Below, piece after piece: positions 33,105 through 42,054 of a stretch of 48,140 nucleotides of DNA. Source of the stretch: JBIOWF01 sp044868295 (lineage in GTDB: Bacteria > Actinomycetota > Actinomycetes > Streptosporangiales > Streptosporangiaceae); the NCBI GenBank assembly GCA_044868295.1, contig JBIOWF010000036.1, positions 1 through 48,140 of the forward strand, given 5' to 3'. Within the stretch, counting starts at the first letter, position 1. Every line of letters begins with the position of its first letter. The position numbers were made by a program, and so were the translations under genes. The notes under the pieces were generated by a model. It had not been told where the DNA came from, made no database searches, and saw only the letters and a list, made by a program, of their open reading frames with translations.

Positions 33105-34154
33105 TCAGCGCAGGAGGTCGTCCAGTCCGGCCATGGTCTCGCGCGGCTTGCTGAGCCGGGGTGGGCTGGTCAGGAAGCCCGTGCCCCACGAGATGTGCAT
33201 CGTCGCGAAGACGAGCGGAAGCCGTACCAGCGCGTTGACGGCCAGGCCGCGCCCCGTCAGCACCGACCCCGCGAGGATCGCCACGACGTAGGCCCCGGGG
33301 ATCAGCAGTCCGGGCCAGAAGACCGGCGACACGAACAGGCCGACGAGCATGGCCACCACCGCGGCGGGCGGGGCTAGATAGCGCACATTGATCGTGCCCT
33401 GGTGGGTCCGGGAGACGACCCGCCGCCAGCGGCCGTAGTGGAAGTACTGCTTCGCGAGCGCCTTCACGTTCGGCCGGGGACGATAGGAGACCCGCATGCG
33501 TGGCTGGAACCACACCAGGCCGCCCGTCTCTCGGATGCGGTGGTTCATCTCCCAGTCCTGCGCGCGCTGGAAGTGCTCGTCATAGCCGCCGACCCGTTCC
33601 AGGGCGGCCCGCCGGAAGACGCCCAGATAGACGGTGTCGGCGGGACCGGCCTCACCTCCGGTGTGGAACCGGGCGTTGCCCACGCCGATCTTCGAGGTCA
33701 TCGCGCACGCCACGGCCTGCTCGAACGGGGTGACGCCCTCGGCCGCCATGATGCCGCCGACGTTGTCGGCGCCGGTCTGCTCCAGCGTCTCGACCGCGGT
33801 GCGCAGGTAGTCCAGCGGCAGCATGGCGTGGCCGTCGACCCTCGCGATGATCGGATTGCGGGACGCGGCGACGGCCGCGTTGAGCGCGTTGGGAGTGCGG
33901 CCCGTGGGGTTGGCCACGACGGTCACGCGCGGGTCCTCGTCGGCGATCGCCTCGGCGACATCCTGCGTGCGGTCATGGGAAGGGCCGACGCTGAGGACGA
34001 CCTCGATCGGTCCCTCGTAGTCCTGCTCCAGCACCTGGCGGACGGCATCGCGCAGGTGCCGCTCCTCGTTGAGCACCGGCATGATCACCGAGATCGGCGG
34101 CCAGTCCCGCGTGGTCTTTTGGCTCGTCTGTGGCGAGTCGGGGAAGGGCTTCAT
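33105..34154 (-). CDS. Glycosyltransferase family 2 with C-terminal membrane helices (ExoA-like)
   Basis: The protein has about 349 residues. The GT-A domain has PISVIMPVLNEERHLRDAV, VLSVGPSHDRT, NPIIARVDGHAMLP (DxD-like region) and HFQRAQDWEMNHRIRETGG with the catalytic acidic residues. Three or so hydrophobic helices follow from about residue 255. Relatives such as ExoA add glucose to polyprenyl-linked repeat units of exopolysaccharides; the substrate here is not known. ATG at 34154 is preferred; GTG at 34166 is four codons upstream. It diverges from the second LCP gene with about 58 bp between the starts, so the two promoters overlap and are probably co-regulated. Confidence 0.87.
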   Translation of the reverse strand: MKPFPDSPQTSQKTTRDWPPISVIMPVLNEERHLRDAVRQVLEQDYEGPIEVVLSVGPSHDRTQDVAEAIADEDPRVTVVANPTGRTPNALNAAVAASRNPIIARVDGHAMLPLDYLRTAVETLEQTGADNVGGIMAAEGVTPFEQAVACAMTSKIGVGNARFHTGGEAGPADTVYLGVFRRAALERVGGYDEHFQRAQDWEMNHRIRETGGLVWFQPRMRVSYRPRPNVKALAKQYFHYGRWRRVVSRTHQGTINVRYLAPPAAVVAMLVGLFVSPVFWPGLLIPGAYVVAILAGSVLTGRGLAVNALVRLPLVFATMHISWGTGFLTSPPRLSKPRETMAGLDDLLR

Positions 34155-34212
34155 AGATGCGGTCACGCTACTGTACCTAGGGGTGGAGACGGCAACCGGA
34201 AGGTGACCGCGA

Positions 34213-35676
34213 ATGCGTGGCGACCATGGGGACGACTCCGGCGTCCACGTAGGTGGCGACGGATACGGCGGGGTCAGGCTAGCCGCGCGACGCGCCCGGC
34301 GCAGCCGTACCAGTCTCCGGTCCCTGGTGATATCGGGATCCCTGTCCGGGGCCGTCCTGCTCGGCTCCGGCGCTCTGTGGGTGCTCCCCAACTACGCCGC
34401 CAGCAAGATCAATTCCGTGGACGCGGGCACGATCGGCTCCGAGTCCCAGGGGGCGCTGAACATCCTCGTCGTCGGCGTGGACAAGCGCGACGACCTCAGC
34501 CGGCGTCAGCAGAACCAGCTCCACCTCGGCCGGGAGGCCGGCGAGCGCACGGACACGATGATGGTGCTCCACCTCTCCGAGGACCACAAGAAGGTCACCG
34601 TCGTCAGCCTTCCGAGGGACACCTGGACGGAGATCCCCGGCAAGGGCCCCCACAAGATCAACTCCGCGTACCAGTTCGGCGGCGCCAAGCTGGCGGTGCG
34701 TACGGTGCAGCAGGCCACCGGGCTGCGCATCAACCACTACGTCGAGGTCAACGTGCTGGGCTTCATCGACGTCGTCGAGGAGCTCGGCGGCGTCACCGTC
34801 TGCACTCCCGTCGCGATCAACGACCCGAAGACCAAGCTGGTCCTGCAACCCGGCACGCACGAGCTCAACGGGGCCAACGCCCTCGCCTACGCGCGTACGC
34901 GGGCGACCGCGCGCTCGGACCTCGACCGCATCGACCGCCAGCAGCAGGTGATCTCCGCGCTGCTCAGCAAGGCCCTGAGCGGCGGCACGCTGGCCAACCC
35001 GGCCAGGCTGGCCGGTCTGGTGAGCTCCACGCTGAAGACGCTCACCGTGGACGACGCCCTCTCCCGGAACCTGCTGGGTCTGGCGAGCCAGCTGAAGGAC
35101 GTCTCGACCGACGACGTGTCCTTCGTGACGGTGCCGCTGGCCAACGTGAACTTCAGGACCCCGACCGGCGAGTCGGCGGTGCTGTGGGACAAGCAGGCGG
35201 CTCGGGAGCTGTTCCGGCGGATCGGCTCGGACGAGCCGCTCTCCGGGCCGACCGCCCAAGCCTCGGCGTCGAGCACGCCCGCACCGTCGGCCTCACCGAC
35301 CGCCCTGACGGTCCCGCCCGAGCGGATCGCGATCCGGGTGCTCAACGGCACTCTGATCACCGGGCTCGGCGCGAAGACCAAGTCCGCCCTGGTCACCGCC
35401 GGGTTCCTGGTGCCGTCCGAACCGGGAGACACCGCCAAGCGCGATTTCCGGAACACCGTGATCCGGTACGCTCCGGGCCGCGAGGACTCGGCCCACACCG
35501 TGGCCGCGGCCATTCCGGGGGCGGAGCTCAAGCAGGCCGACGTGGAGGGCATCGAGGTGGTCGTGGGCCAGAAGAACCACACCATCAAAAAGGTGAAGGT
35601 GGCGGCCTCTCCATCGCCCCGCCCCACGACGACGCCGACCGCCCGGACCGCCACCCAGAACATATGCAAGAACTGA
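34213..35676 (+). CDS. LytR-CpsA-Psr (LCP) family wall-polymer ligase with LytR_C domain
   Basis: The 487-residue protein has a short cytosolic tail and one transmembrane helix (about 38-58). The LCP domain contains LNILVVGVDKRDD, GERTDTMMVLHL, VVSLPRDTWTEIPG, NALAYARTRA and LDRIDRQQQV. The arginine and aspartate residues that bind the polyprenyl pyrophosphate and metal are present. After a Ser/Pro linker, a LytR_C domain starts at RIAIRVLNGTLITGLGAKTK (about 374). It ends in NICKN, like the NICTS end of the other LCP protein. ATG at 34213 has GGAAGG nine bases upstream. It is expected to attach the locus's glycopolymer to peptidoglycan; having two LCP genes may reflect two polymers or redundancy. 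Confidence 0.92.
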   Translation: MRGDHGDDSGVHVGGDGYGGVRLAARRARRSRTSLRSLVISGSLSGAVLLGSGALWVLPNYAASKINSVDAGTIGSESQGALNILVVGVDKRDDLSRRQQNQLHLGREAGERTDTMMVLHLSEDHKKVTVVSLPRDTWTEIPGKGPHKINSAYQFGGAKLAVRTVQQATGLRINHYVEVNVLGFIDVVEELGGVTVCTPVAINDPKTKLVLQPGTHELNGANALAYARTRATARSDLDRIDRQQQVISALLSKALSGGTLANPARLAGLVSSTLKTLTVDDALSRNLLGLASQLKDVSTDDVSFVTVPLANVNFRTPTGESAVLWDKQAARELFRRIGSDEPLSGPTAQASASSTPAPSASPTALTVPPERIAIRVLNGTLITGLGAKTKSALVTAGFLVPSEPGDTAKRDFRNTVIRYAPGREDSAHTVAAAIPGAELKQADVEGIEVVVGQKNHTIKKVKVAASPSPRPTTTPTARTATQNICKN

Positions 35677-35681
35677 GCCCC

Positions 35682-35698
35682 TCCGGCCCTCGGCCGGA
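35682..35698 (+). terminator. Hairpin just after the LCP stop
   Basis: TCCGGCC, loop CTC, GGCCGGA forms a perfect 7-bp stem 5 bp after the stop. A run of five T follows about 17 bp later, which supports a terminator. Confidence 0.6.
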
Positions 35699-35780
35699 CA
35701 GGGACCAATCATCTGGATTTTTCTGGACAAAGAAGACAATTAATCAGCCATGCCCCTAAATATTCAGATAGCCACCTAAG

Positions 35781-36199
35781 TGGCCATCTGACCCGCTACG
35801 ATCATCGTCGGTCATCACGTTCGCCGCGACCGGACGCTCCCCCTTCGCCTCCGGCACGACCGCCGCGGCGCTCTACCGGGTGATCAACGATCGTCCCGGC
35901 ACCGACGGAGGAACAACGGCAAGAACTACCCCATGATCGTGTCCTTCCGAGCGGGCACCCGAAAGGGGACCGTCGAGTTTCCGGGCGAGGGCTGCAAGGG
36001 CAGGCTCACCCTCAAGAGCCACGACGTGAACGGTCAGTACACCCTCCACGAAACCATCTACCGAGGCGCCCGCTGCATCAAGCAGGGCGGATACACGATG
36101 TACGCGAATGACCGGACTCTCGTGATGGTCTACATCCCCATGGGGAAATGGGTCGGCGTCGTCAGCGCGAACGCGACCCTGATCCGCACTTCCCCCTGA
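35781..36199 (+). pseudogene. Remnant of a Ser/Thr protein kinase gene (kinase C-lobe scrap plus C-terminal sensor domain)
   Basis: One frame (to 35936) reads SSSVITFAATGRSPFASGTT then AAALYRVINDRPGTDG, which matches the alpha-F/alpha-G part of actinobacterial Ser/Thr kinases (WGCVVTFAATGR-type). The frame then shifts: from about 35900 to 36199 another frame reads NNGKNYPMIVSF, then KGTVEFPGEGCKGRLTLKS and HETIYRGARCIKQGG, resembling the small extracellular C-terminal domain of such kinases. The N-lobe, catalytic loop, the rest of the C-lobe, the transmembrane helix and the linker are missing. Only an 88-residue frame from ATG 35933 is formally open. I infer a large internal deletion plus a frame change. 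Such kinases often control wall synthesis, so loss here may be meaningful. Confidence 0.65.
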
Positions 36200-36320
36200 C
36201 GGGCCGCGACGTCACGGCGAGGGGCCGCGCGCTGGAGGAGCGGGCGGCCGCGGAGCGGGGCCGTGAACGGCGAGTGGTGCCGGGGGGCGACAGCCGTAAG
36301 AGATTGAAGGCTGGGAGAGG

Positions 36321-37640
36321 TTACGGGCGGCCGAGGGCGCGGTAGTGCCAGCCGGCGGCGCGCCAGGTTTCGGCGTCGAGGGCGTTGCGGCCGTCCACGA
36401 TGTTGCGCGTGTGCACGGCCGCGCCGAGCTCCTCGGGGTCGAGGTCGACGAACTCCTGCCACTCCGTGAGCAGGAGGACGACGTCGGCGCCGCGGGCGGC
36501 GTCCATGGCGGAGCCGGCGTAGCCGAGGGTCGGGTGGGCCTTGCGGACGTTGTCGAGCGCGACCGGGTCGTAGATGGTGACCGTGCCGCCCTCCTGGCCG
36601 ATGGTGACCGCGACGTCGAGTGCGGGCGAGTCGCGGATGTCGTCGGAGTTGGGCTTGAAGGCGGCGCCGAGCACGCAGACCGTGGAGTCGTGGAACGACC
36701 CGCCGAGCAGCCCGCGGGCCAGGTCGACCATGCGGGCGCGCCGGCGCATGTTGATGGCGTCCACCTCGCGCAGGAATGTCAGCGCCTGGTCGGCGCCCAG
36801 CTCACCGGCGCGCGCCATGAACGCACGGATGTCCTTGGGCAGGCAGCCGCCGCCGAAGCCGAGGCCGGGGTTGAGGAACCTGCCGCCGATGCGCTCGTCG
36901 AACGACAACGCCAGTGACAGCTGCTTGACGTCGGCGTGAGCGGCCTCACAGACCTCGGCCATGGCGTTGATGAAAGAGATCTTGGTGGCCAGGAAGGCGT
37001 TGGCGGCGGACTTGACCAGCTCGGCGGTCGGGAAGTCGGTCACCACCATCGGGATGTCGCCGAGCGGCGCGTAGACGTCGCGCAGCATCTTCTCGGCTCG
37101 CTCGGAGGAAACGCCCAGCACGATCCGGTCGGGCCGCAGCGTGTCCTGTACGGCGAAGCCCTCCCGCAGGAACTCGGGGTTCCAGGCGAGTTCGACCTGG
37201 CTGCCGCCGGGCGCGAGCTGTGCGAGTTTCTCGGCGAGACGCTCGGCGGTGCCGACGGGGACGGTCGATTTGCCCACCACCAGGCACTCACGGTCCAGGA
37301 ACGGAGCGAGTGACTCGACGACCGCGTCGAGGTAGGACACGTCCGCGGCGTTTTCGCCCTTCTTCTGCGGAGTGCCCACACAGACGAAATGGACGTCGCC
37401 GAACTCGGCCGCCTCCTGGTAGGAGGTCGTGAAGCGAAGCCGGCCGGACTCCAGGTTTCGCCTGAGGAGATCTTCCAGACCCGGTTCGTGGATCGGCAGC
37501 TCGCCGCGCTGCAGGCGCTCGATCTTGCTCGCGTCCACGTCCAGGCCGAGCACCTCGAAGCCGAGCTCGGCCATGCACGCCGCGTGCGTAGCTCCGAGAT
37601 ATCCGGTCCCCAGCACTGTCAGGCGGTACGGCACGGCCAT
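36321..37640 (-). CDS. ugd: UDP-glucose 6-dehydrogenase
   Basis: The 439-residue enzyme oxidises UDP-glucose twice with NAD to give UDP-glucuronate. The N-terminal Rossmann domain has LTVLGTGYLGATHAACMAEL; STVPVGTAE and WNPEFLREGFAV are typical of the family; GFGGGCLPKDIRAF holds the catalytic Cys266; the C-terminal UDP-binding domain has GAAFKPNSDDIRDSPALDVA. ATG-region start at 37640 agrees with relatives. GDP-mannose dehydrogenase is the main alternative, but the WNPEF and length favour UDP-glucose. The product could supply glucuronic acid to a teichuronic-type or decorated polymer, fitting the locus. It is divergent from the acyl-CoA dehydrogenase gene. Confidence 0.9.
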   Translation of the reverse strand: MAVPYRLTVLGTGYLGATHAACMAELGFEVLGLDVDASKIERLQRGELPIHEPGLEDLLRRNLESGRLRFTTSYQEAAEFGDVHFVCVGTPQKKGENAADVSYLDAVVESLAPFLDRECLVVGKSTVPVGTAERLAEKLAQLAPGGSQVELAWNPEFLREGFAVQDTLRPDRIVLGVSSERAEKMLRDVYAPLGDIPMVVTDFPTAELVKSAANAFLATKISFINAMAEVCEAAHADVKQLSLALSFDERIGGRFLNPGLGFGGGCLPKDIRAFMARAGELGADQALTFLREVDAINMRRRARMVDLARGLLGGSFHDSTVCVLGAAFKPNSDDIRDSPALDVAVTIGQEGGTVTIYDPVALDNVRKAHPTLGYAGSAMDAARGADVVLLLTEWQEFVDLDPEELGAAVHTRNIVDGRNALDAETWRAAGWHYRALGRP

Positions 37641-37795
37641 GCCCTCCTCTTACCCGTTCTACTGACCCGTTCCTCGTGATCTGCGCATGGTATCGGCCCG
37701 GTTAATTGCCCCCGAGGCCGCCCGGGTAAACCTTGGGTCGATCATCCGGATCGCCCTCCCGGGTAAAGGAAGGCTACCTGGTGGTAACCAATAAC

Positions 37796-37807
37796 TAGGA
37801 CGTCCTA
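37796..37807. promoter_or_regulatory. 12-bp perfect palindrome directly upstream of the acyl-CoA dehydrogenase start
   Basis: TAGGACGTCCTA ends 10 bp before the ATG. A second imperfect dyad (GGCTACC-TGGT-GGTAACC) lies at about 37772-37789. The positions suit a repressor operator over the promoter, as for TetR-type control of fatty-acid genes, but no regulator is nearby. Confidence 0.45.
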
Positions 37808-37817
37808 CTATCTTGCT

Positions 37818-38981
37818 ATGAGCTTCCCTCTCTACGCGCCCACCGAGGAGCACGACATGCTCCGAGAGATGGTCCGGGCACTCGCCGATGACAAGATCGC
37901 CCCCCGTGCCGCCGCGGCCGACGAGAACGAGGAGTTCCCGTGGGAGGTGTACAAAGACCTCCTCGCCGCCGATCTGCACGCGGTGCACATCCCTGAGGAG
38001 TACGGCGGAGCGGGCGCGGACGCGCTCGCCACCGTGATCGTGATCGAGGAGGTCGCCCGAGCCTGCGCCTCGTCGTCGCTCATCCCCGCGGTCAACAAAC
38101 TGGGCACGGTTCCACTGCTGCTGTCGGCGTCCGAGGAGGTCAAGCAGCGCTACCTCGCGCCGGTCGCACGCGGCGAAGCGATGTTCTCGTACGCGCTGAG
38201 CGAGCCGGAGGCGGGCAGCGACGCCGCCGCGATGAAGACCAAGGCCGTTCTCGACGGCGATCACTACGTGCTCAACGGCACCAAGATGTGGATCACCAAC
38301 GCGGGCGTGTCGGACTACTACACGGTCATGGCCGTGACCGACCCGTCGGCGGGCGCCCGCGGCATCTCGGCGTTCGTCGTCGAGAAGGCCGACGACGGCG
38401 TCAGCTTCGGCGCCAAGGAGAAGAAGCTCGGTATCAAGGGGTCGCCCACCCGTCAGGTCATCCTGGAGAACGTGCGCATCCCGGCGTCCCGCATGATCGG
38501 CGAGCCGGGCACCGGCTTCAAGACCGCTCTGGCGACCCTGGACCACACCCGCATCACCATCGCCGCGCAGGCGCTCGGCATCGCCCAGGGCGCGCTCGAC
38601 TACGCCATCGGTTATGTCAAGGAGCGCAAGCAGTTCGGCAAGGCGGTCGCCGAGTTCCAGGGCCTCCAGTTCATGATCGCCGACATGGGAATGAAGCTGG
38701 AGGCCGCCCGTCAGCTCACCTACGCCGCCGCGGCCAAGTCCGAGCTCGCCATGCACGGCACGCCGGTCAAGGACCTGACGTTCTTCTCCAGCGCCGCCAA
38801 GTGCGCCGCCTCCGACGCCGCCATGGAGATCACCACCGACGCCGTCCAACTCCTCGGCGGCTACGGCTACACCCGCGAATACCCGGTAGAGCGCATGATG
38901 CGCGACGCCAAAATCACCCAAATCTACGAGGGCACCAACCAAATCCAGCGCCTGGTCATGGCCCGCCAACTCCTGAAGTAG
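37818..38981 (+). CDS. Acyl-CoA dehydrogenase
   Basis: This is a 387-residue FAD-dependent flavoprotein that introduces a double bond between C2 and C3 of acyl-CoA, passing electrons to ETF. It has the family signatures SYALSEPEAGSDAAAMKTKA and QLLGGYGYTREYPVERMMRD, and the catalytic glutamate in IYEGTNQIQR (Glu371). Length and motifs fit short/branched-chain acyl-CoA dehydrogenases of the AcdA type used in fatty or branched amino acid breakdown. ATG at 37818 is the natural start. It is monocistronic: a palindrome precedes it and a strong terminator follows 16 bp after the stop. It is unrelated to the wall locus on its left. Confidence 0.93.
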   Translation: MSFPLYAPTEEHDMLREMVRALADDKIAPRAAAADENEEFPWEVYKDLLAADLHAVHIPEEYGGAGADALATVIVIEEVARACASSSLIPAVNKLGTVPLLLSASEEVKQRYLAPVARGEAMFSYALSEPEAGSDAAAMKTKAVLDGDHYVLNGTKMWITNAGVSDYYTVMAVTDPSAGARGISAFVVEKADDGVSFGAKEKKLGIKGSPTRQVILENVRIPASRMIGEPGTGFKTALATLDHTRITIAAQALGIAQGALDYAIGYVKERKQFGKAVAEFQGLQFMIADMGMKLEAARQLTYAAAAKSELAMHGTPVKDLTFFSSAAKCAASDAAMEITTDAVQLLGGYGYTREYPVERMMRDAKITQIYEGTNQIQRLVMARQLLK

Positions 38982-38996
38982 CCCCCTGAGGCACAA

Positions 38997-39028
38997 AACC
39001 CCGCCTGATGTTGATCACAGGCGGGGTT
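38997..39028 (+). terminator. Strong stem-loop terminator of the acyl-CoA dehydrogenase gene
   Basis: AACCCCGCCTG and CAGGCGGGGTT are perfect 11-bp arms around a 10-base loop. It starts 15 bp after the stop codon and ends in GGGGTT. This is the clearest terminator in the window. Confidence 0.82.
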
Positions 39029-39214
39029 CGGCTGTATCTGGATTCCAGCGAGGACTGACTTGTGGCCTTGCCCCTGAGAAGCATTTGGCACACAGAAGCC
39101 GCATCGCTGGAAGGGCGACCTTGGGGAGACCCTAGGGCTATGCCGCTTACGTCCCAGAGTTAGCGTTGTAGTAGACGTTCCGTCCCCCCAACGACAGTTG
39201 CTCATACGCAATGG

Positions 39215-40690
39215 GTGGCCGGAAAGCGAGGCCGGAAGGTGACCGGAACTCCCGCAACCCCAGGTTCGGCCGCCTCCGCGCGGAGTGTGCTGGCGCCGCT
39301 TGCTCTCGCCCAGTTCATCTGCAGCTTCGCCGGCTCGAACATGAACGTGATGATCAACGACATCAGCGAGGACCTGGACACGACCGTGCAGGGCGTGCAG
39401 ATCACGATCACGCTGTTCTTGCTGATCATGGCGATCTTCATGATCCCAGGCAGCAAGCTGACCGATCGTTGGGGTCGCAAGCGGTGCTTCCTCGCGGGCC
39501 TCATCATGTACGGCATCGGCGCCTTGCTCAGCATGGCTTCGCCTGGTCTCGGGCTGCTGATCCTCGGCAACTCGGTGCTCGAGGGTGTGGGCACGGCGCT
39601 GTTGATCCCGCCGGTCTACATCCTCACGACCCTGGCATTCAGCGATTTCGTGTCGCGGGCCCGGGCCTTCGGCGTGATCAGCGCGATGGGCGGCATCGGC
39701 GCCGCGGCAGGACCGTTGATCGGGGGGATCATCACCACGGCGATCAGCTGGCGCGCCGCGTTCCTCTTCCAGACCGTCATCATCGCGACGATCATCTTTC
39801 TCAGCCGCCGGATCGTCGATCCCATGGCACCGGATCCGACCCGTCCCTTCGATACGGTCGGGGCGATTCTGTCCTCGGTCGGCATGTTCTTCGTGGTTTT
39901 CGGGATCCTGCAGGCCGATAGAAACGCCGCGCTCATGGCGGTTTTGATCGCGGTGGGGGCCGTCTTCCTGGTCTGGTTCTTCGTGCACATCCGTGCTCGG
40001 GAACGCGCGGGGAAGGAGCCGTTGCTGTCGACGGGGCTGTTCAGGAACCGGACGTCCGACCTCGGTCTCGTCACTCAGAACATCCAGTGGCTGCTCCTCA
40101 TGGGGACGTCGTTCGTCGTCGCCGTCTACCTTCAGACCGTACGGGGCTACAACGCGATCGAGACGGGCGTGATCTTCACCGCGGCGACCGCGGGCGTCCT
40201 GATCTCGTCGCTGGGCGCGGAGCGGTTCGCCAAGAGACGCTCTCAGAAGACATTGATCGTGACGGGATTCGTTGCGGCGGTGATCGGGACTGTCCTCCTG
40301 ATCGCCTTGGTCGTCGCCTGGTCGAGTGTCGTCGCCTTCGTGCCCGGGCTCCTGCTGATCGGTCTGGGCTTGGGAGTGATGCTGACCCCGTCGGTCAACA
40401 TCGTGCAGTCCAGTTTTCCCGAGGAACTGCAGGGCGAGATATCCGGGCTGTCGCGCAGCGTCTCGAATCTCGGCTCGTCGTTCGGCACGGCGATCGCGGG
40501 CACGATTCTCGTCTCCGATCTGGCCAGCGGAAACCGGTCCTACGCTCTCGCGATGGCCGTACTCGCCGCCTTTGCCCTGATCGGCCTTGCCGCCGCCATG
40601 CGCCTCCCCACGTCCGAGCAGCCTCACGGGCCGGCGCACTCCCCGGATCGCCCGAGGTCACCCGGCTCACCCTCACCACATCCGGGCTGA
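39215..40690 (+). CDS. MFS transporter, DHA2 (EmrB/QacA) type
   Basis: The 491-residue protein has about fourteen hydrophobic helices. It carries the loop 2-3 motif GSKLTDRWGRKRCFLAG of major facilitator proteins, and FGVISAMGGIGAAAGPLIGG as the antiporter motif C of drug/proton exporters. It probably exports a small hydrophobic or cationic compound; substrate unknown. GTG at 39215 is the longest start, but GTG at 39239 is better placed behind GAGG and may be the real one. About 230 bp with no gene separates it from the acyl-CoA dehydrogenase. No adjacent TetR or MarR regulator is seen, which is unusual for such exporters. Confidence 0.88.
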   Translation: MAGKRGRKVTGTPATPGSAASARSVLAPLALAQFICSFAGSNMNVMINDISEDLDTTVQGVQITITLFLLIMAIFMIPGSKLTDRWGRKRCFLAGLIMYGIGALLSMASPGLGLLILGNSVLEGVGTALLIPPVYILTTLAFSDFVSRARAFGVISAMGGIGAAAGPLIGGIITTAISWRAAFLFQTVIIATIIFLSRRIVDPMAPDPTRPFDTVGAILSSVGMFFVVFGILQADRNAALMAVLIAVGAVFLVWFFVHIRARERAGKEPLLSTGLFRNRTSDLGLVTQNIQWLLLMGTSFVVAVYLQTVRGYNAIETGVIFTAATAGVLISSLGAERFAKRRSQKTLIVTGFVAAVIGTVLLIALVVAWSSVVAFVPGLLLIGLGLGVMLTPSVNIVQSSFPEELQGEISGLSRSVSNLGSSFGTAIAGTILVSDLASGNRSYALAMAVLAAFALIGLAAAMRLPTSEQPHGPAHSPDRPRSPGSPSPHPG

Positions 40691-40792
40691 TCGTCACCCA
40701 CGGTCGCGGGCTCTATCCGAAGAGCACACCGGCGGAGTGGAATGATGGATCCTGTTGCTGCATGTGCTCGATGATCCCGCGAGAGGCCACCA

Positions 40793-41308
40793 GTGAGTGA
40801 TCTCATAGCGATTGCATACCCTGACCGGGCGGCAGCGGAGCTGGCCAAGAAGCGAGTCCGCCAAGCCGACGCGGATGGACTGATCCAGATCGAGGACGTC
40901 GTCGTCCTGATCAGGGACGAGGACGGGAAGATAGAGGTGCAGCAGGGCGGCACCGGCGTCGGCACGGCAGCCACTGGAGGGGCCATCTGGGGAGGCCTGA
41001 TCGGGTTGCTGCTCCTGGCACCGCTGTTCGGCATGGCGGTCGGCGCCGTCGCCGGCGGCGCGATCTGGAAGAGCCAGTTCGGTGACGCCGGCGTTGCTCA
41101 GAATTTCGTCAACGAGCTCAGCGTGAACCTGACGCCCGGGAGCGTCGCGCTTATTCTCCTCGTCCGCGACTTGGCCCCCGAGAGGGTCTTCCCGCGCATC
41201 CAGCAGCACGGTCATGTGATTCGAACGACGCTCAGCGAAGAAGCCCAGGCACAACTCGATGCGGCTCTGACGGCTGCGAAGCCAGACCGCCCGAGCGGCA
41301 CCAGCTGA
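40793..41308 (+). CDS. DUF1269 family membrane protein
   Basis: The 171-residue protein begins MSDLIAIAYPDRAAAELAKK, has an N-terminal ferredoxin-like half with VVVLIRDEDGKIEV, then a glycine-rich hydrophobic hairpin GGAIWGGLIGLLLLAPLFGM and AVGAVAGGAIWKSQFGDAGV. It ends with a soluble tail (SVALILLVRDLAPERVFPRI). This is the layout of DUF1269, widespread in actinobacteria, often stress-linked, with no known reaction. GTG at 40793 is preceded by GAGAGG. It follows the MFS gene by about 100 bp and is followed by a short hairpin. It is probably transcribed alone. Confidence 0.85.
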   Translation: MSDLIAIAYPDRAAAELAKKRVRQADADGLIQIEDVVVLIRDEDGKIEVQQGGTGVGTAATGGAIWGGLIGLLLLAPLFGMAVGAVAGGAIWKSQFGDAGVAQNFVNELSVNLTPGSVALILLVRDLAPERVFPRIQQHGHVIRTTLSEEAQAQLDAALTAAKPDRPSGTS

Positions 41309-41324
41309 GCGGAGGAGTTTCCGC
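41309..41324 (+). terminator. Weak hairpin after the DUF1269 gene
   Basis: GCGGA, a six-base loop GGAGTT, then TCCGC sits immediately after the stop codon. The stem is only 5 bp, so this is tentative. Confidence 0.3.
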
Positions 41325-41494
41325 CGCGGACGCCCATGGCAACGTCAAGAATCAGAACCAGCCCCAACATCCGCCACAGCACCACAAACCCTTCGAGCCC
41401 CACGTGTCGTCCCCTACGCGAAGATGATCGTCCGGAGCCTTCAGCATCGAAAGCCCCGGGCGAATGGGAACACCATCGGGGTCCGAAGAGTCGA

Positions 41495-41860
41495 TCAGGC
41501 CGAAATCGTGGAGGTCGCGTCGCAGAGGACGGTGGTGCCCAGCACGGCGGTCAGCTCGTCAACGGTCGGCTTGAAGGCGAAAGCGGTGCCCGGCTGTTCC
41601 GGCTCCCAGCCCCGGGCAAGGGCTTCCCGGATGCTCGCGGCCACGACCCGTGGGGTGATGGCTACAGCGTCTGGCGGCCCGCTGTCCAGCCAGGCAACGG
41701 GATATGACACCACGAGAACCTGACGCGCGTCTTCAGCCAACTCGGCGGCGAACCCCACCGGCGAACAGCACAGGCAGGCTGTGCCCTTGCGGCGTATCCG
41801 CCAGCGGTATTCGGTCCCGTCGACGGTGATGAGCCGTGAGCCCTTTTTCGGCATAGCCAT
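41495..41860 (-). CDS. Hypothetical protein, about 121 residues
   Basis: ATG at 41860 (MAMPKKGSRLITVDGTEYRW) has GAGGAAG seven bases upstream. The N-terminal half is basic and strand-rich, with RWRIRRK and two adjacent cysteines in ACLCCSPVG; the C-terminal half (ITPRVVAASIREALARGWEP, then TAFAFKPTVDEL) looks like helix plus strand. Small proteins starting KGSRxITVDGxxYRWRxRR are common in actinobacteria, but I know no function for them. There is no membrane segment or signal peptide. It is on its own strand between the DUF1269 gene and a toxin-like remnant. Confidence 0.65.
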   Translation of the reverse strand: MAMPKKGSRLITVDGTEYRWRIRRKGTACLCCSPVGFAAELAEDARQVLVVSYPVAWLDSGPPDAVAITPRVVAASIREALARGWEPEQPGTAFAFKPTVDELTAVLGTTVLCDATSTISA

Positions 41861-42054
41861 GGGACGCTTCCTCTCGTCTGTCACAAGTTCCGCAAAAGCA
41901 CGAGAACCGGCGAAATTGGTACGCAACGCCGCAAGAGTAGCCCTCACCCCACTGCATGATCGATCTATTTTTGAGGCTCGACCTGCCCCTTGAGGGCACG
42001 CCGGGCTACTGACGGCAGGCCTCCATGGCTACGTGGCTTGCTGACGCTCGCGCA

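Noticed and set aside
38924..40639. 571-codon minus-strand frame opposite the MFS transporter
   Set aside because: Composition dominated by Arg, Asp, Gln and His with no motif; the plus strand encodes a convincing transporter.
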